Origin: Icerya purchasi
Taxonomy: Eukaryota; Arthropoda; Insecta; Hemiptera; Monophlebidae
Assembly (NCBI GenBank): GCA_039619475.1
Contig: CM077115.1
Location: 503,399,352-503,463,351, forward strand
DNA: 64,000 nucleotides
Direction: 5' to 3'
The notes beneath the pieces were generated by a model. It was not told the DNA's origin. It ran no database searches and worked only from the letters and a program-made list of their open reading frames with translations. A program made the position numbers and the translations under genes. Shown one piece after another: positions 25,921 to 39,060 of the stretch (positions are counted from its first letter, which is position 1; the number at the start of each line of letters is the position of its first letter).

Positions 25921-26620
25921 ATGAATAAAAAAATGATTACAAAATTAAATATAGCACACATAAACATTAGATCAGTGAGGAAAAACTGGGAGGAAGTAGA
26001 GATATTAGAGGCAAGACAAGAATATGATATATTAATTTTAGGAGAGGTAAATATAAAAAAGGACGAAATAAATTTATATAATTTAGAAGGTTATGAGAAA
26101 TGTCACAATTTAGATGCAGAAGGGGAAAAACATGGGATTGTGATATACATAAAGGGGGACAAAAAAATACCAACTCACATTAAAAACAAAAATATGGAAA
26201 ATGCGGAATGTGTAATAATTGAAATAACTTGGTATGAGTTAAAACTATTTCTATGGGCGTTATACAGATCACCATCAGGAAAAGCAAACAAATACATTAA
26301 AGAAATAAAGGAGATTGACAAAAAATACATGAAAAACTGTTCTACTATATACATATATGTATATACATATATAGGAGACATAAATATAAATACTGGAAAA
26401 CACAACTTAATAGCAACAAAATACATGAACGCAATGGCAGGAATATTTAGAAGGATACACAAGAGAAGAATGGAGGGAAAACAGGTTCACACAAACCAAA
26501 ATCGACCATATATACACTAAAAAGAAGAAAAGAAACATCGACTTTGAATATTATAATACAGATATTAAAATAGCAGATCACAACATGATAGTGTGTATAG
26601 TAAAAATTAAGATGGGAAAA
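25921..26620 (+). pseudogene. LINE A endonuclease domain (dead)
   Basis: The frame opens KLNIAHINIRSVRKNWEEV, then YDILILGEVNIKKDE, matching the N-terminus of the exonuclease-endonuclease-phosphatase domain (N.RS..N and the catalytic glutamate segment). ALYRSPSG follows, then GDININ (the GDFN motif), and in another frame ADHNMIVC (the SDH motif, with Ala for Ser). A TATATACATATATG simple repeat at about 26345-26375 sits just before GDIN and has disrupted the protein. Confidence 0.75.
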
Positions 26621-27419
26621 ACCGGAGGAAAACAAATGGAATTAAACAGAAGTTTTTTAATGGAAAATAAAGTGAAAAACGAACTAAGTGGGAAGGGAAA
26701 TCGGATAAATTGGACGACACTAAAAATTTATACGAAAGCATAAAAGAAAAATTTGAAAAAGTATATAAAGAATGTAGGCAAGCAAAAAATACGTCAGGAG
26801 AAGGAATAATACAAAGGAAGAAAGAATGGATGACGCAAAAAATAATTGAAATGATAAAAAAAAGAGACAAATTGTACAAAAAAGTAAAAAAGAATAATCA
26901 AAATATTGAGTTAAAGAAGAAAATACAATAAATGTCAGAAACCAAGTGAATGCAGAAATAAAACGGCAAAAAGACATGTTTGTCGGGAAAAGTTTTAGCA
27001 CAGTGGGATATCAGGAAAACTTGGTTAAGTATATAAACAAGATTATAGGAAAACAAAAGAGCCTAGGAGTAGATGAAACCATAAATAAATACTTTGGACA
27101 AGAAGCGTAAGAGAAATTGCAGACAAATTCAGTAAAGAATTCAAAAATGACATAAAAAAAAACTAGAACACAAATGCAATAAAGTGCTATTAGAAAAAAG
27201 AGAAGAAGATGAAGTAAAAGTAAACATGTACTTACCTAAAGCAAACGTAGAACGGGTGGGGAAAATAATCGATGGATTAAAGGAAACAAAGGCCACCGGA
27301 ATCGATGGAATAAGAATAAAAGATATAAAAACAGTAAAAATATGCATATAGCGAAGGAAATTACTAAGCTAAAATTAATCAGACGTTTAAAGAAGGGAAA
27401 ATACCAAATGGGTTAAAAA

Positions 27420-28340
27420 TATCGAAAACGAGACCAATATATAAAAAAGGGAAACACAGTGAATTTGAAAACTATAGGCCAATTGCTATATAATGTAATT
27501 GCAACAATATTAGACGAAGTACCTACAAGAAAGTAGGATAATTGACAAAACACAATACGGATTTCAAAAAGGAAAATCCACATCGAAAGCAAACAGTGAG
27601 CTTACCGAAAAAATAAGAGATAGCTTTGAAGAGGGAAAGAAGGTGTTGATAACGTTTATAGATCTTAGTAGAGCATTTGAAACGGTTGATCATAAAATAA
27701 TCATAAACACATTAGAGGATACAGGAATAACGAATAGTTTGAAAAAATTGTTTCAAAGTTATTTAACACAGAGGAAAACATGCGTAAATATCTTAAATGT
27801 GCAAAGTGAAAAAGAGGAGATGGATGTAGGAGTACCGCAGGGTAGCAACTTAGCGCCAATAATGTTTAATGTATATACAAATGGTCTCTGTATAAGAGGA
27901 ATTAAGTTACAGTGAGGTAGTCTCGTATGCGGATGATATAGCAATAGTTACGTCACATAAAGATGTGAAAGAGGCAGAAATAAGGATGCAAAAAGATCTA
28001 ATAAGTAAATGGGCACACGATAAAAGTCTAAGAATAAATGTAAAAAAGACTAATGGTACTGCGGTAAAAAAGAACACAGCTCCAGTTTGTATTGTCCAAA
28101 TATAATAATGCACTCAAACGAATGTGTACATTCAATGGGGGAAAGACGCGAATGCGAAATGAAAAACTGTCAAAAGTTAGACCTAGTAACGCAGTATAAA
28201 CATTTTTGGGGAGTAATGATTGACCGACACTTAAGATGGGACATACATATGGAATACATTGCAAAGAAAATATAAGAGCAGTTTTACCAGTTTCATATAC
28301 ATTAAAGAAATATGCAACAAATGAAGCATTAAAAGTAATT
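27420..28340 (+). pseudogene. LINE A reverse transcriptase (dead)
   Basis: Recognisable RT blocks in changing frames are TRPIYKKGKHSEFENYRPIA, TQYGFQKGKSTSKA, TFIDLSRAFETVDH (motif A), VGVPQGSNLAPIMFNVY (motif B), YADDIAIVTSHKDV (motif C, at about 27929), LRINVKKTN and HFWGVMIDRHLRWD, then YYALVKSRIRYGIQA. At least four frame breaks are needed to connect them, so no active polymerase is encoded. Confidence 0.85.
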
Positions 28341-28977
28341 TATTATGCGCTAGTAAAGTCGAGGATCAGATATGGAATTCAGGCATGAGGAATGGCGAGA
28401 AAAGCATACTTGGGGAAAATAAATAAACTGTAAATTAAATGCTTGAAATTAATAGGAAATCCTTAAGGGGGGAAACCGATAGTGAAATAATTAAAAAAGA
28501 AAACGTAATGAGCATAAGAGGAATGTACTTATTACTGAAGATATGGGAGTACATATCAGCAGAAAAGAAAATTGAATTGGAGGAAAGAATAAACACAGAA
28601 TACGAGTTGAGGGGAAAACTTTCGTACCAACTGCCGTTAGTAAGAACATAGATTAGCAAACGGATAAATATATTATAACTCAGATGTTGAATAAAATACC
28701 CAAAGAAATAATAGAGAAGGAAAAAAGTAGGGGAAAGAAAAAGGAAAATAAAGGAATGGCTTCAGGAAGAAGAAAATATAAAAAAAATAATAAACATAAA
28801 ATAAAATTACAAAGCGCAACAAAAAAACTAGAAAAAAAAAACAAACTTTGAATATAGAAGATAGAAATAGATTATTAATTATTGATAAGTAAAATAGATA
28901 GATTAAGACTAGTAAATATTACACGATTATGTATATGTATAAGTTAATTTAAGATGGTAAAGTGTTCAATAGGATAA

Positions 28978-29006
28978 TTCGTCGACAAGCGTTTTAGCTT
29001 GACGAA
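28978..29006 (+). repeat. 3' stem-loop of LINE A
   Basis: TTCGTC-GA-CAAGC, loop GTTTTA, then GCTTG-ACGAA form a bulged hairpin. It is followed by an A-rich end containing AATAATAAATA. A hairpin at the same relative place ends LINEs B and C, which supports a role as the RT recognition structure. Confidence 0.65.
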
Positions 29007-29050
29007 AGTTTTGTAGTAAAAAATAATAAATACATATTTTTCAAAAAAAA

Positions 29051-32000
29051 ACCAAAATGCGTATTTGCTATAGTAAAAATAACACGTTTGTTTACTGTGG
29101 TAATTGAAAACGGATAGAAGCATAGTGATGGAACATGTTTATTTACGATTTACCCAACGGATTTAAATATTATGTCGATATCGTTATAACCGTTGATAAT
29201 TTATAAAAGTATTTTTAATTTGTGAATATTTATGTATATGTGTTTTTTGTAACGTGAAAATACTTCAACATAAAAACAAATTGTCTGCTAGAATATAGCT
29301 TTCATCTATGATATATTACTGCTAAAAATGTTTGACTACTTGTGGAACTTATTTAAATCGATTGATTGAACTCATAACGTTCTGAACGAAGTTCAGTTAG
29401 TATGTGTATTATTAAATGAGCAATTCTTGTGTGTATAGACATATGTAAATAGTTCTGGTTTTGATGAAATTCACGAATTAAAGGTTTTTAGGGCCTAGGA
29501 ATCGATTAGTCGAGGTCTTACCGTTGGAAAAATTCTATGAAACGCGTGCAATTCAGAGAGGTGGCCATGTTTTGCATTTGTTATTTTGATGAAAAAAGTA
29601 ACTTTAGTAATTCGCTTATTAACCATGTTAAACAAGAAATTGAAATTCTGCAAAGAAATATGAAGTCTGCGCGCGATGAGACTCGATTTTAAACATCACG
29701 CAATCTCAAAAAAAACACACTTTTAAAATTGAAAAATAATGTAGTGTAACGAGCGTTTTATTTTTATATTTTTAAATACTCAATGAAACTCCTTCTGCCA
29801 AAACTGTATTATATACTAACTACTTGTTCTCGATTCCTCGACCGCTCAATTCTGAATATCGTGAATAACAATGCTCTGTCATCTTTGCCGTACTTTTATA
29901 ATCGTGAAAGGCACAACCAGATTCACGAATTGATAACACTAATGTTTCAGTTTTATTCAGACTGATTAGCGCAATCCCCAATCGTATATTAAACGAAAAA
30001 AAAAACAAAAAAAAAACGGTATATGGAAAAAGGAAGTATATGGCTGAAAGAATGGTGTAAAGAGTAAAACCCAACATACGTCCCGAATCTTTCTATTTTA
30101 TGATGTTCTTTTAATGTTCTTTTTTTATTTATTTATTCTCATCCTTTCTTATTTCTTTCCTCTGGCATTTCTCTTTAAAATAAGATCAGGTTTTTTGATT
30201 TAAAATTATATTTAGCTGCGCCCTCGTGTATCATTATGCAGATGAGTATTTACGATATATGTACGTATTTGCATGCGTATAATTTATATAATCTTAAAAG
30301 TTGACTAACATTATAATGTATAGAGTGAGCAAGAATAGTTGTAATTTCGTGTTTTTAATAAACATTAATAAGAGTGTCGGGCATTCACGAAACGGGCATA
30401 CTTACCCCACGAGACCCACAACTTATTTTAAATAGAAACGAAACTACAGTCTGTCAAGCGAAAGAAGTCCGTTCGAGTTTCGCTGCCGAGCATGATACTC
30501 GAAGTGGTTTACCAACAGCAACAGGGCGCGTATTAACACTTGACGCGGATTTCAGTATTACGGGAGAAGATTGCCACCCTCTTTTGTTATTCCTCCCCTT
30601 CGCGAAGAAGGAGCCTCGTTTTTGTTTCATCTCTGTACGTTTTCTTTTTTCCCGACTTGTTTACATACAGATGGATCACGTGGTGTTAAAACATCTAGTG
30701 CGCTATACCTGATAGGCGATCGACTGAAGATTAATGTAAGGCCCCCCCCCCTGATTTCGTTACATGAAAGCGTTTCGCGGGTTTTACGAACGCACTTCTT
30801 TCGCTTAACAGCCTATGTATTATTTGTCTATACCCATGTTGCGATTTAATTAGATTTATTTCATAGGCATACTGCCTCCTCTAATATTTAATGAATCCCA
30901 TTTAGCATTATCAAATCTTTTTCAATAGCCATAGAACATTCGTAAAAATTTTCCTATCAACTGTCTTATGATTATTATGTAACCTTTCGTATCTTTCAAA
31001 AAAAAACTAGCTCACCCTTGCGATGTCTGCGGATGGAGGTACGGTTTTAAATGTTATTAGACTATCTAATAATGTAACATTATCTTACATCCAAGACTTG
31101 CCACTGTCCTACATTTTTGTGCATGTTTCTTTAGAACCGTTTTGTCATGTACTAGAATTCTGTCCCGTTCTGTTAAACATGGCTCAAACATTTTTTCAGG
31201 AATATCGGCACTACATTTCCCCGTTACTTTAATGTTTCCGCAACCAGCTCTCTGCTTCTGGTGATCGATCTTCAATCATAAATCATATCCCTCCCCACCG
31301 AACTCGATAATACACGTCCTGTTTATATCTTTTCTGTTTGAGCTATTGCTTAAAATCGCTTTTTTAAAATACTTACTTTAAGTAGTTTTTGTAATGCTAT
31401 TATTATTTTTTCTTTCGAATTGTCAAATTTTTCAATCTGTTTACGATCAATTGGAAACGAATGTATTTGCTTCACCGTCCCCCGTTTAATTATTTATAAA
31501 CGAGCGAGACGTTTTCAAATAGAAAAATAACAAATACTCGTAGTTTAGTCTCTTCTTTTTTTTTGTAATATTTAAAGTTTAAATTGTTCCTCTAGATTCT
31601 GCTCATTCTGCTGGGATTGATGAAAAGTGCATGGATACGATCTGTTTCAGTTGGCTCCCTCTATTCTCTTTAAATGATTTTCATTCAATTGATAATAAAG
31701 TGTGTTTTTGTATATATAAAAGGTCGCGATCTCTACTGCTTACGAAAAAAATGTAATATAAGCGCGATATTGATAGTTCTTCATATTACCAAAGTATTGT
31801 TAGTAGTCGAAAGTTTTTTCATCGACGTTATTCTTTTACAAAAATAACGCGAGCGACATTTTAAATTCATATAAGTTCCTCGCACGCATATCATATTTAA
31901 TGCGAGAATTGGCAAAACGTTTTAGCAATTCGATAACGAGGGAAAAAATTACTTTTATTTACTTCGCCAAGTAAAACTCGACAATTTAATATTTTCATAT

Positions 32001-32440
32001 TTACGCCTAAAGTTTACTTATCGTTTCGAACGTTTTCATTTGTTGTTCGTGCAGACGACCTTGTGTGCTATCCAGTATCGTTACTGATAGCGACTTTTTA
32101 ATACATTTAAATGAATTTCTTTTCCTTTGAAATTCAAGTGAGAATTTCCTCCTCAGTTTAATTTACGCATTATCGAAGTTCACACTGCGAAATGTGTATC
32201 ACCCCTCAGCTACGTACAAAACATTCCTCTACAGTTGAACCACACTATTCTCTTGAACCAGCCTTCCAGTACTGATCCACTACCAGAACTATTGACCGTC
32301 CTGCGAAGATTTGGCATCACGTTTACACAACGGGGCCAATACCTAGTCTCAATATCCTTACTCCTCCTTGGATTACTTTCCAGATAAATATCGACACCTA
32401 CCGCTGAAACAAAATCCAGGCACAATAAGTTCCCTCTATA
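29051..32440. other. No recognisable gene
   Basis: A/T-rich intergenic sequence. A somewhat richer block at 30374-30712 has a 112-codon open frame, but its composition and lack of domain or splice partners do not support a gene. The remaining open frames are short. Confidence 0.4.
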
Positions 32441-33360
32441 CAATGGAGAGGCGTCAGTTAGAGTAATTAAAATATATTTAGGGGACCTCCTAATTTTTTA
32501 CACTGATAGAGCTAAGGCAGTTGGCGAGGCAGGACCACTGCGCGGGCAGCCTGCGCATTCGAAGGTCACGACATTTCGCACGACGTCAGACATAACGATG
32601 CCTGTTCCGCACTGAATGCAGAGCTGCATGCAATTACACGCTGCCCTTTTCACATCGTCATAACTCACACTAAAGCCTATTATTTCATACCGGTTACTGA
32701 TTCCCTAGAATCTCTTTAAACGTCATTAGAAGCCAAAAATACAACAACCCGCTATTACTGAAATGATACCGTTACTTATATCCACTGTATTAAATGGACA
32801 GTTACGCTGCTGCGGGTTCCCGGGCACATGTGCCTGGTAACGAGAGGGTCAACACGGAGCAGCACGTTCTGTCATGTTCTCACCAATGTCAGAAGACGCG
32901 CAACTACCGTCATCAAGGGGGCATGAGCATTTTAAAAGGCGTGTGAAAACCAGTGTAAAACTGAATGAGCAGCTACTACGACATTCCTAAAAAATCATTA
33001 AGCACACAGTTGAACCATGATAGCCACCGGAAGGAACATCTCATTACGACTTTAATCGCCATCTCCTATAAACATATAATTGACAAAACGCCGCCACCGG
33101 TATGTGTCCGTTATGCGGTCACGCAAGTGAACAACCGACAACTCCACACATACTGATCGTTTGTCTAATATTTCTTTTGTGTTACAAAAGCAACTTGGCC
33201 TTGCTGAAATATGAAGGAGATCTTCTAAAATGCTGCAACTTCCATCACCAAGGTTATTGCCTTCGTTAGAATAAGCGGTTTAACCCGGCATATTTAAATT
33301 ACCCCCTCTCATGTATGTGCTATAATAAGCATAGCAGTTTGCAGCACATAGCAGAAAAAA
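32440..33360 (+). pseudogene. LINE 3' fragment with RNase H and zinc tail
   Basis: The plus strand near 32495 reads FFTLIELRQL or, in another frame, FYTDRAKAVGEAGPLR, the start of a retroelement RNase H (YTDGS-like). LRVPGHM at about 32810 matches the W.PGH motif, followed by NER. Farther down, CPLCGHASEQPTTPHILIVC (about 33100-33165) is the CxxC...H...C tail. Multiple stops break it. Loss of the residues around the RNase H active site shows it is old. Confidence 0.6.
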
Positions 33361-33779
33361 AATAGAATGTTTCATAGTTCTCCTAAACTATCGACATATT
33401 TTGGAGCAGTCTGCTATTTCGAGATGAAAAGGCTTTTTTAGTCGGGTTTTTTTTTTTTTTTGATTTTGTGGTCATTTCTTTCATTGTTTCGGAACAGCGT
33501 CCATTATTTCTAGAAGTGATAAAAATAAAATGGAATTATCGACGACTGTTGCAGATCTTTTTCGAAAAAATTTTCAAGCCAGATTAAAATGAAAAAGTAT
33601 GTTTTTAACTTACAAATATCAACTTTTTTTTTTTTTCATCCCCCTTCATCCGTGGCACAATTCTTTTTAGCGAAAAGCAAACAAGAATGGAATTAACAAT
33701 GGACCGCGTGTCAGACTTTTCTGTCTCAAGGTATAATAGTCAACGACCGTTCCATGGTGGCCCCCAATAAATGTTTCCC

Positions 33780-34040
33780 GCAGAGACTTCAGTGTGATCA
33801 GCCGACTGCGGACAGGTCATACAGCAATCTCGCACGACCATCTTCTAAATAGGTAAATTTCTCCAACGCAGTGCCCTTTCTGTATGGGAAGTTTCATCCC
33901 AACCGTCCAGCACATATTAGTAGATTGCACAGTATTCGTATCAACACGGACGTTCTCCTACCACATAAAACATTCCCCGAGATATTATCAAACTCCCAAA
34001 CAGCGACATACTCAATCATTAACAACTACCGCAACCATAC
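33780..34040 (+). pseudogene. LINE C-terminal zinc tail, truncated by LINE B
   Basis: The frame around 33785-33980 reads RLRTGHTAISHDHLL and then QCPFCMGSFIPTVQHILVDC, the RxRxGH...CxxC...H....C tail of LINE polyproteins. The similarity stops where LINE B begins (about 34041), so LINE B appears to have inserted into or beside this older copy. Confidence 0.6.
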
Positions 34041-34949
34041 ATATTGTGCGGAGATTTCAACGCTCATAATATCATACGGGGCTCTGCCACCACAAATGCG
34101 AGAGGTAGGCAGATAGAAAAATTCATAGATCGGCAAAATTTAATCTTACTAAATAATGGAAAACCTACTCACTTCAATGTCTACAATGGAACTTCAACGG
34201 AAATTGATCTGGTCTTAAGCTCAAATTCCACAGCACACATTTTAGAATGTGACACTCTAGAGTCGTTATGCGGCAGCGATCACTATCCAATTATCGCATA
34301 CTTGCACCTTCCAAACAAGAATCAACAACTAAAGAAATATCCAACATGGAGAATAAAAGACGCAGACTGGCCACGCAGATTCAGTAAATATACAATTCGA
34401 CAATTCCAACAAAGACGTCAATCTACTGAATGAAATAGTCACAAACGAAATACTTCTAGCCGCAGACGAAATCCATACCAAAAAATTAAACCCTGACAAC
34501 ATGCAAACAAACCATCTGGTGGAATAACGATTGCAACATTGCAATCAAAAACAAAAATAGACTATTAACTAAAGGTAAACGCCATCCGAGTGAAGAAAAT
34601 AGGAACAATTTTAAAATAGCATGAGCAAAATGTCGCCGAACTATTCGCGAAGCAAAAACAAATTGTTGGAGGCAATTTAACAATAAATCGCACAACTCCT
34701 ATCTCGAAAATCTGGAATAAAATTAAAATGATCTCCGAGAAAAATGCTTTCACCAGTATATCAGCTATAAAATCAGGACAAGAAATTTTAGTCGAAAAAG
34801 CGACAATAGCCACTGCTATAACGGAACATTTCGGTCAGATGTCCTCCAATAAAATATACAATCCACAGCTCATCGCGATCAAACAACTATCGGAGCATTT
34901 ATTGAACCATCCTGTGACAACACAGAAAAATATAATACTTCCTTCGATA

Positions 34950-36200
34950 TAACGGATCTTCAAAATGCGGTAAGATCAATGAAATCTACAGCTCCAGGCC
35001 CGGATTCGATCCACATCAAAATGATAAAAAAACTACCAAACACTGAAGTAAACAAGATACTAAAATTACTAAATATAATCTGAACCGAAAATCACATTCC
35101 AGAGACCTGGAAGAAAGCACGCATAATTCCTCTGCTTAAACCAGGCAAAAATCCATCCGTAGTTGACAGTTATAGGCCAATTTCACCGACCAACATATCG
35201 TGTAAACTACTTGAAAAGATGGTAAATAATAAGAGACTCAAGTCGTACTTGGAAGAAAACAATCTATTAGACCCGATGCAATTTGGCTTTCGTTCGAAAA
35301 GAAGCACTGCAGATTATCTAGTTAAACTACAACAAGAAATATGCGATGGGTTTTTAAATGATCAACAAACAATACTAATCAGCTTTGATCAAGAAAAAGC
35401 TTTCGACCGTATATGGCGCCATATAATTCTAAGACAACTTGCGGAATGGGGAATAAAAGGAAACTTATATAAATTTGTCAAACAGTTCCTTACCGATAGA
35501 ACCTTTCAAGTACGGATCCAGGACATTTTATCACAGCCAACTACTCAAGAAAACGAAACCCCGCAGGGATCAAATATTAGCCCTACCCTGTTCATAATCG
35601 GTATAACAGATTTGCAACATTTAATTGAGGCTCCGGTAAAATACGGAATATTTGCAGACGATCTTCATATTTACATCACGACTAAAAATTTATGTAATGC
35701 CGAGAAAGTACTACAAAAAAACATCAACAACATTTTGGAATGGGCCACAAATCGAGGACTTTCACTTTCAAACGAAAAAACTGAATGCATAATTTTCTCC
35801 GACAAAAAACAAATTCCTTCGACCGTCGATCTAAAACTTGGAAATATTCCCATTAAAACATCCGATACTATAAAAATTTTGGGAATGTGGTTCGACCAGA
35901 AAATGACCTGGAAAGGACACATCGAAGAGCTGAAAATAAAATGCCAAAATCCCTTAAATATTATAAAAATGGTAGCTCATAGAAACTGGGGATCAGATCG
36001 CAAATACTTGGAAATTTTATATAGTTCTCTGGTGCGTTCAAAAATAGATTACGGGGCTATAGCGTACGATAGTGCTAAGAAAGTTGAACTTCAAAAACTA
36101 AATGTCATTCAAAACAAGGCGATACGATTAATTACTGGAACCCCTTATACAATATTCGAGCCCAGTACCAAGTCTGCATGTAGAAACAAACATACTTCCG
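34950..36200 (+). pseudogene. LINE B reverse transcriptase
   Basis: Motifs in order are STAPGPDSIHIKMIKKL, TWKKARIIPLLKPGKNPS, SYRPISPTNISCKLLEKM, MQFGFRSKRSTADYL, ISFDQEKAFDRIWRH (motif A), NETPQGSNISPTLFII (motif B), GIFADDLHIYITTKN (motif C, ADD at about 35655), LSLSNEKTECI, KILGMWFDQKMTW and SLVRSKIDYGAIAYDSA. The long open stretch 35219-36211 is uninterrupted. An in-frame stop near 35083 and frame breaks on both sides disable it. Confidence 0.88.
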
Positions 36201-36911
36201 CTAGTCCATAGAAGAAGGGTACTCTGCTTGAAATATTTCATAAACCTCTCCTATCGCAAACTAGTGCCTACTTACAAAAATACCTATAATCCAAAGTACG
36301 TCGGACTATACGCAACCAAAACTAAAAAACCGAAACCAGTTGGCATCAGATGCAGATTATACTTTGAAGAATTAAACTATAATCCTCGAACCAGACTAAA
36401 CCACCTAACAAACCTACCTTTGGAAACCCAAAAAAGACTATTAAAGACTGAATCCAAAAATGTTACAACCTTGGTGGAAAATCTATGGCAGGCAGAATGG
36501 GACGCAACAAACAATAATAAACTTAACGAAATAAAACGAAATATCGAAATGTGGAAGTCCTCGTATAGGACGTCAAGAAAAGAGGAAACTATTCTAGCCA
36601 GACTACGAATTGGACATTGCCTCCTCACGCACTCGTACTTACTAAGACACCGGCTCCATATTGCGAACAATGTGGAGTTCAAATCACAATTCAGCACATT
36701 CTACTGGAATGCAGAATTTACACAAGTCAAAGATACAGACACTTTGGCTCGGAACCAAAGGTTACAGAGATACTTGGAGAAAATGCTAACTCTGTCTTCA
36801 ACTACTTGCAAGACTGTAGTATAATTAATCTAGTATAGCGATTATTAATGTACTCGATACTCGATATAAAACTCCGTATATTATATTTAAATTGTTGTAA
36901 ATCGATACTCG

Positions 36912-36942
36912 CGTCGCAAATAGCCATATTGGTTGCGCGACG
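36912..36942 (+). repeat. 3' stem-loop of LINE B
   Basis: CGTCGC and GCGACG form a 6-bp stem around a 19-nt loop. That loop can pair further (GCC with GGT around ATATT). TTAAATAAAAATATTTAA follows at once. Compare 28978-29006 and 52830-52858. Confidence 0.7.
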
Positions 36943-36965
36943 TTAAATAAAAATATTTAAAAAAT

Positions 36966-38140
36966 CATTAATTTTCTTAAAATAAACAGAATAGCTAAAG
37001 TAATATAGTCACAAACCCCACACAGTATGTCGCGATAGCCGCAGCAGTTAAATACGGCAGACTGAAGCTTGGAGGATTCAATAAAAATAAAAAATAAAAA
37101 CTTTTTTTTTTCATCTTTTTATTTATCGGCGGAGTAAATTCGATAAAGCTTCCGAAAGGAAAGATGTAAGATCGGTTTTTTGTGAATTAGCAGATTTCCT
37201 TCTTTCGTAATTGTTTCCCGTTGAAACTTAGCCCATAGAAGAAACAGGGAATAATGCTTCGAGATCGCCGAAAACTTTGTAAAGTATTAGATTTTAAAGT
37301 AGCTGACCGTTTCATCATTTATTTGATATTTATTTTTTCCCAAAATAAACGCTGTAAAAATGCGCACACTAAAATAGGTTCGCGATCCGTCTATATCTTC
37401 ATTTCTCGTCGTATGTGTCTGATGTTGTATTTCTATTAATGTGGTTCTAAATTTCTCCAGCTGATATTCCTAGTTTCGATTTTCTCTCGCAACTCATAAA
37501 TCAATACAAACTGATTCCAGTAATCCCCCTGTCCGATTCGGTACGCTATTCTCGTGTTTATCCTGTTCAAGCTATGTTAAACGCCTTCCGTTCACTTCCT
37601 TTGCTCTTACTTATTCTAACCTTCGGATTTTCGAGAACCGGGATCTAAGCTCTATCTTAATTTTTCTTCATCTTCTTTCATTTTACCTTTACGCGTTATT
37701 ATTTTCCCTGGTTCGTCCTTCCTGATCATTACACTATCTATTTCCACCTACATCCCTCATCCATATTCTTTCTTCCCCCTACTATTTGGTTTCGGTCGCT
37801 ACTTTCTACCAGTGTCTATTTGGAAACAATTTTGTAAGCTAATTTCTTTTTCTATAAGCGAAACTTTCAGCAGTACATTTTGAATTTTGAATTCTTATTT
37901 TTGTCAATAATCATTCATTTTTCTGCCCAACTTGTAACCGCCCTAGTTTTCCGTCGGCAGTTTATTTATTCGTATCCTATTTCCTTATCATTTCCATTAT
38001 TACAACAGTGTTTTAATCATCTACATATAAAACTCTCTGCACCCGAAAATGCCTCGCTTGTCCGTCTAATCATGTGTTCTTTTAGCGTTCTTCCGTTTCT
38101 CTTGAGCGTGTTCTATTCTGTATTCTCACCCGTTTAAAAC
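36966..38140. other. No gene; pyrimidine-rich part likely LINE-derived
   Basis: From about 37480 to 38140 the plus strand is strikingly C/T-rich, like the sense strand of the RNase H LINE fragments at 57940-58575 and 61150-61615. No protein motif could be fixed, so origin as a fragment of that family is an inference from composition. Confidence 0.35.
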
Positions 38141-38149
38141 ACAATCTTA

Positions 38150-39060
38150 TTTTATTTTTTTTTATTTTTTTTAAATGGGTTTGTCAACATGGACATTGAC
38201 CCAGGAACAGCGGAACAGAGAGAAAAGAGAGACTTAGATCCTTACACGATCAGAGATAGCCGATAGAAAGGAATCAAGAGCTAGAATAACCGAAGGAGAA
38301 GGAAGGGAGAGAATGAATGAAGCACAGTACGGAGTGGGAATACCGGTTTGTAAGAGGAAGGAATAAAAAGAAGCTTGTTCAGTTGATAATTACGAACAAC
38401 CGAAAACATCATATGATCGGGATCAGAAATACATTGATCGCCGGAAGGGTGCAATGGACAATAAGGAGAAGGTACGAGAGAATGACGGAACAATGAGGAA
38501 GGGAGCAAACTATGCCCAAAACGCAAGCGGCAAATCGCAGAGAGATTGGAACGGCGCATAAAAGGAAAGTTAATTAATAAACCATGGAAAGCATGGAAGG
38601 GAAGGTTAAATAGACAAGAAAAAGGAGTTCGGGTTGGAGAATGAGGAGACGTAGGAGTCAGACCACAGTTTGGAATGAGCAGCTGCAGACAGAAGGGTAA
38701 TATTAGAAGCTGAGAAGGCAGGAAGAAACCTATCAGAAGAGGAAGATAATCGAGCGAATGAGTCAACCAACTCATTTCTCTTGATTCCAGAATGGCCAGG
38801 AATCCAAAGGAAATCCGTTTGGACAAAGTGGGAAAGGAAAAGATCGTGAATTAAGGAACGAATAAGGAGAATGATGCAGTCGGATGAGTGAGAAGGGAGA
38901 GTGATAGTCTGCAACACGCTTTGAGCATCCGACAGAATAAGGAGATTGCGAGAAGCCGGTGAAGTTTTGATAAACGAAGGGCACGCAGAATAGCAGAAGA
39001 CTCAGCATATCAGCTTTCCCTGTTCTGTATGTAATTAATTCTGCCGCCGCTTCTTTCATA
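38150..39060 (-). pseudogene. LINE 3' fragment with RNase H (pyrimidine-rich family)
   Basis: The minus strand reads SVLQTI and LHDLFLSHF-like words, then TDFLWIPGHSGIKRNELVD (RNase H W.PGHSGI..NE..D), LSAAAHSKLWSDSY, ICRLRFGHSLLPSSLF and CISDPDHMMF. The poly-A tail is the T-run at 38148-38171 (plus strand). Just inside it, CATTGACCCAGGAACAG is close to GCATTGACCCAACAACAAC at 40983-41000, marking a shared 3' end. Frameshifts kill the frame. Confidence 0.75.

Larger units (their letters stand above)
24780..29050 (+). mobile_element. Decayed near-complete LINE ('LINE A')
   Basis: About 4.3 kb, strongly A-rich on the coding strand. In order it shows ORF1 remnants (24780-25060), a purine/TG-rich middle (25250-25690), an apurinic-type endonuclease domain (25921-26620), a reverse transcriptase (27420-28340), a degraded C-terminus and a 3' stem-loop followed by an A-rich end. 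Many frameshifts and stops make it non-functional. The order (ORF1, endonuclease, RT) is that of apurinic-endonuclease LINEs. The exact clade is not certain by eye. Confidence 0.8.
34041..36965 (+). mobile_element. 5'-truncated LINE ('LINE B')
   Basis: The element starts abruptly inside its endonuclease domain with LCGDFNAHNIIRGSA. It reads through KPTHFNVYNGTSTEIDLVLS and GSDHYPIIAYL, then a lysine-rich linker, the reverse transcriptase (about 34950-36200) and a C-terminal region with ILARLRIGHCLLTHSY and CEQCGVQITIQHILLEC. It ends with a hairpin and TTAAATAAAAATATTTAA. Frame breaks near 34430, 34520, 34950, 35080, 36190 and 36650 make it inactive. It resembles LINE C block by block, so the two are the same clade but different families. 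Confidence 0.85.

Noticed and set aside
30374..30712. 112-codon open frame in a less AT-rich patch
   Set aside because: No domain, no coherent splice sites, and a second overlapping frame is equally open. Not supported as a gene.
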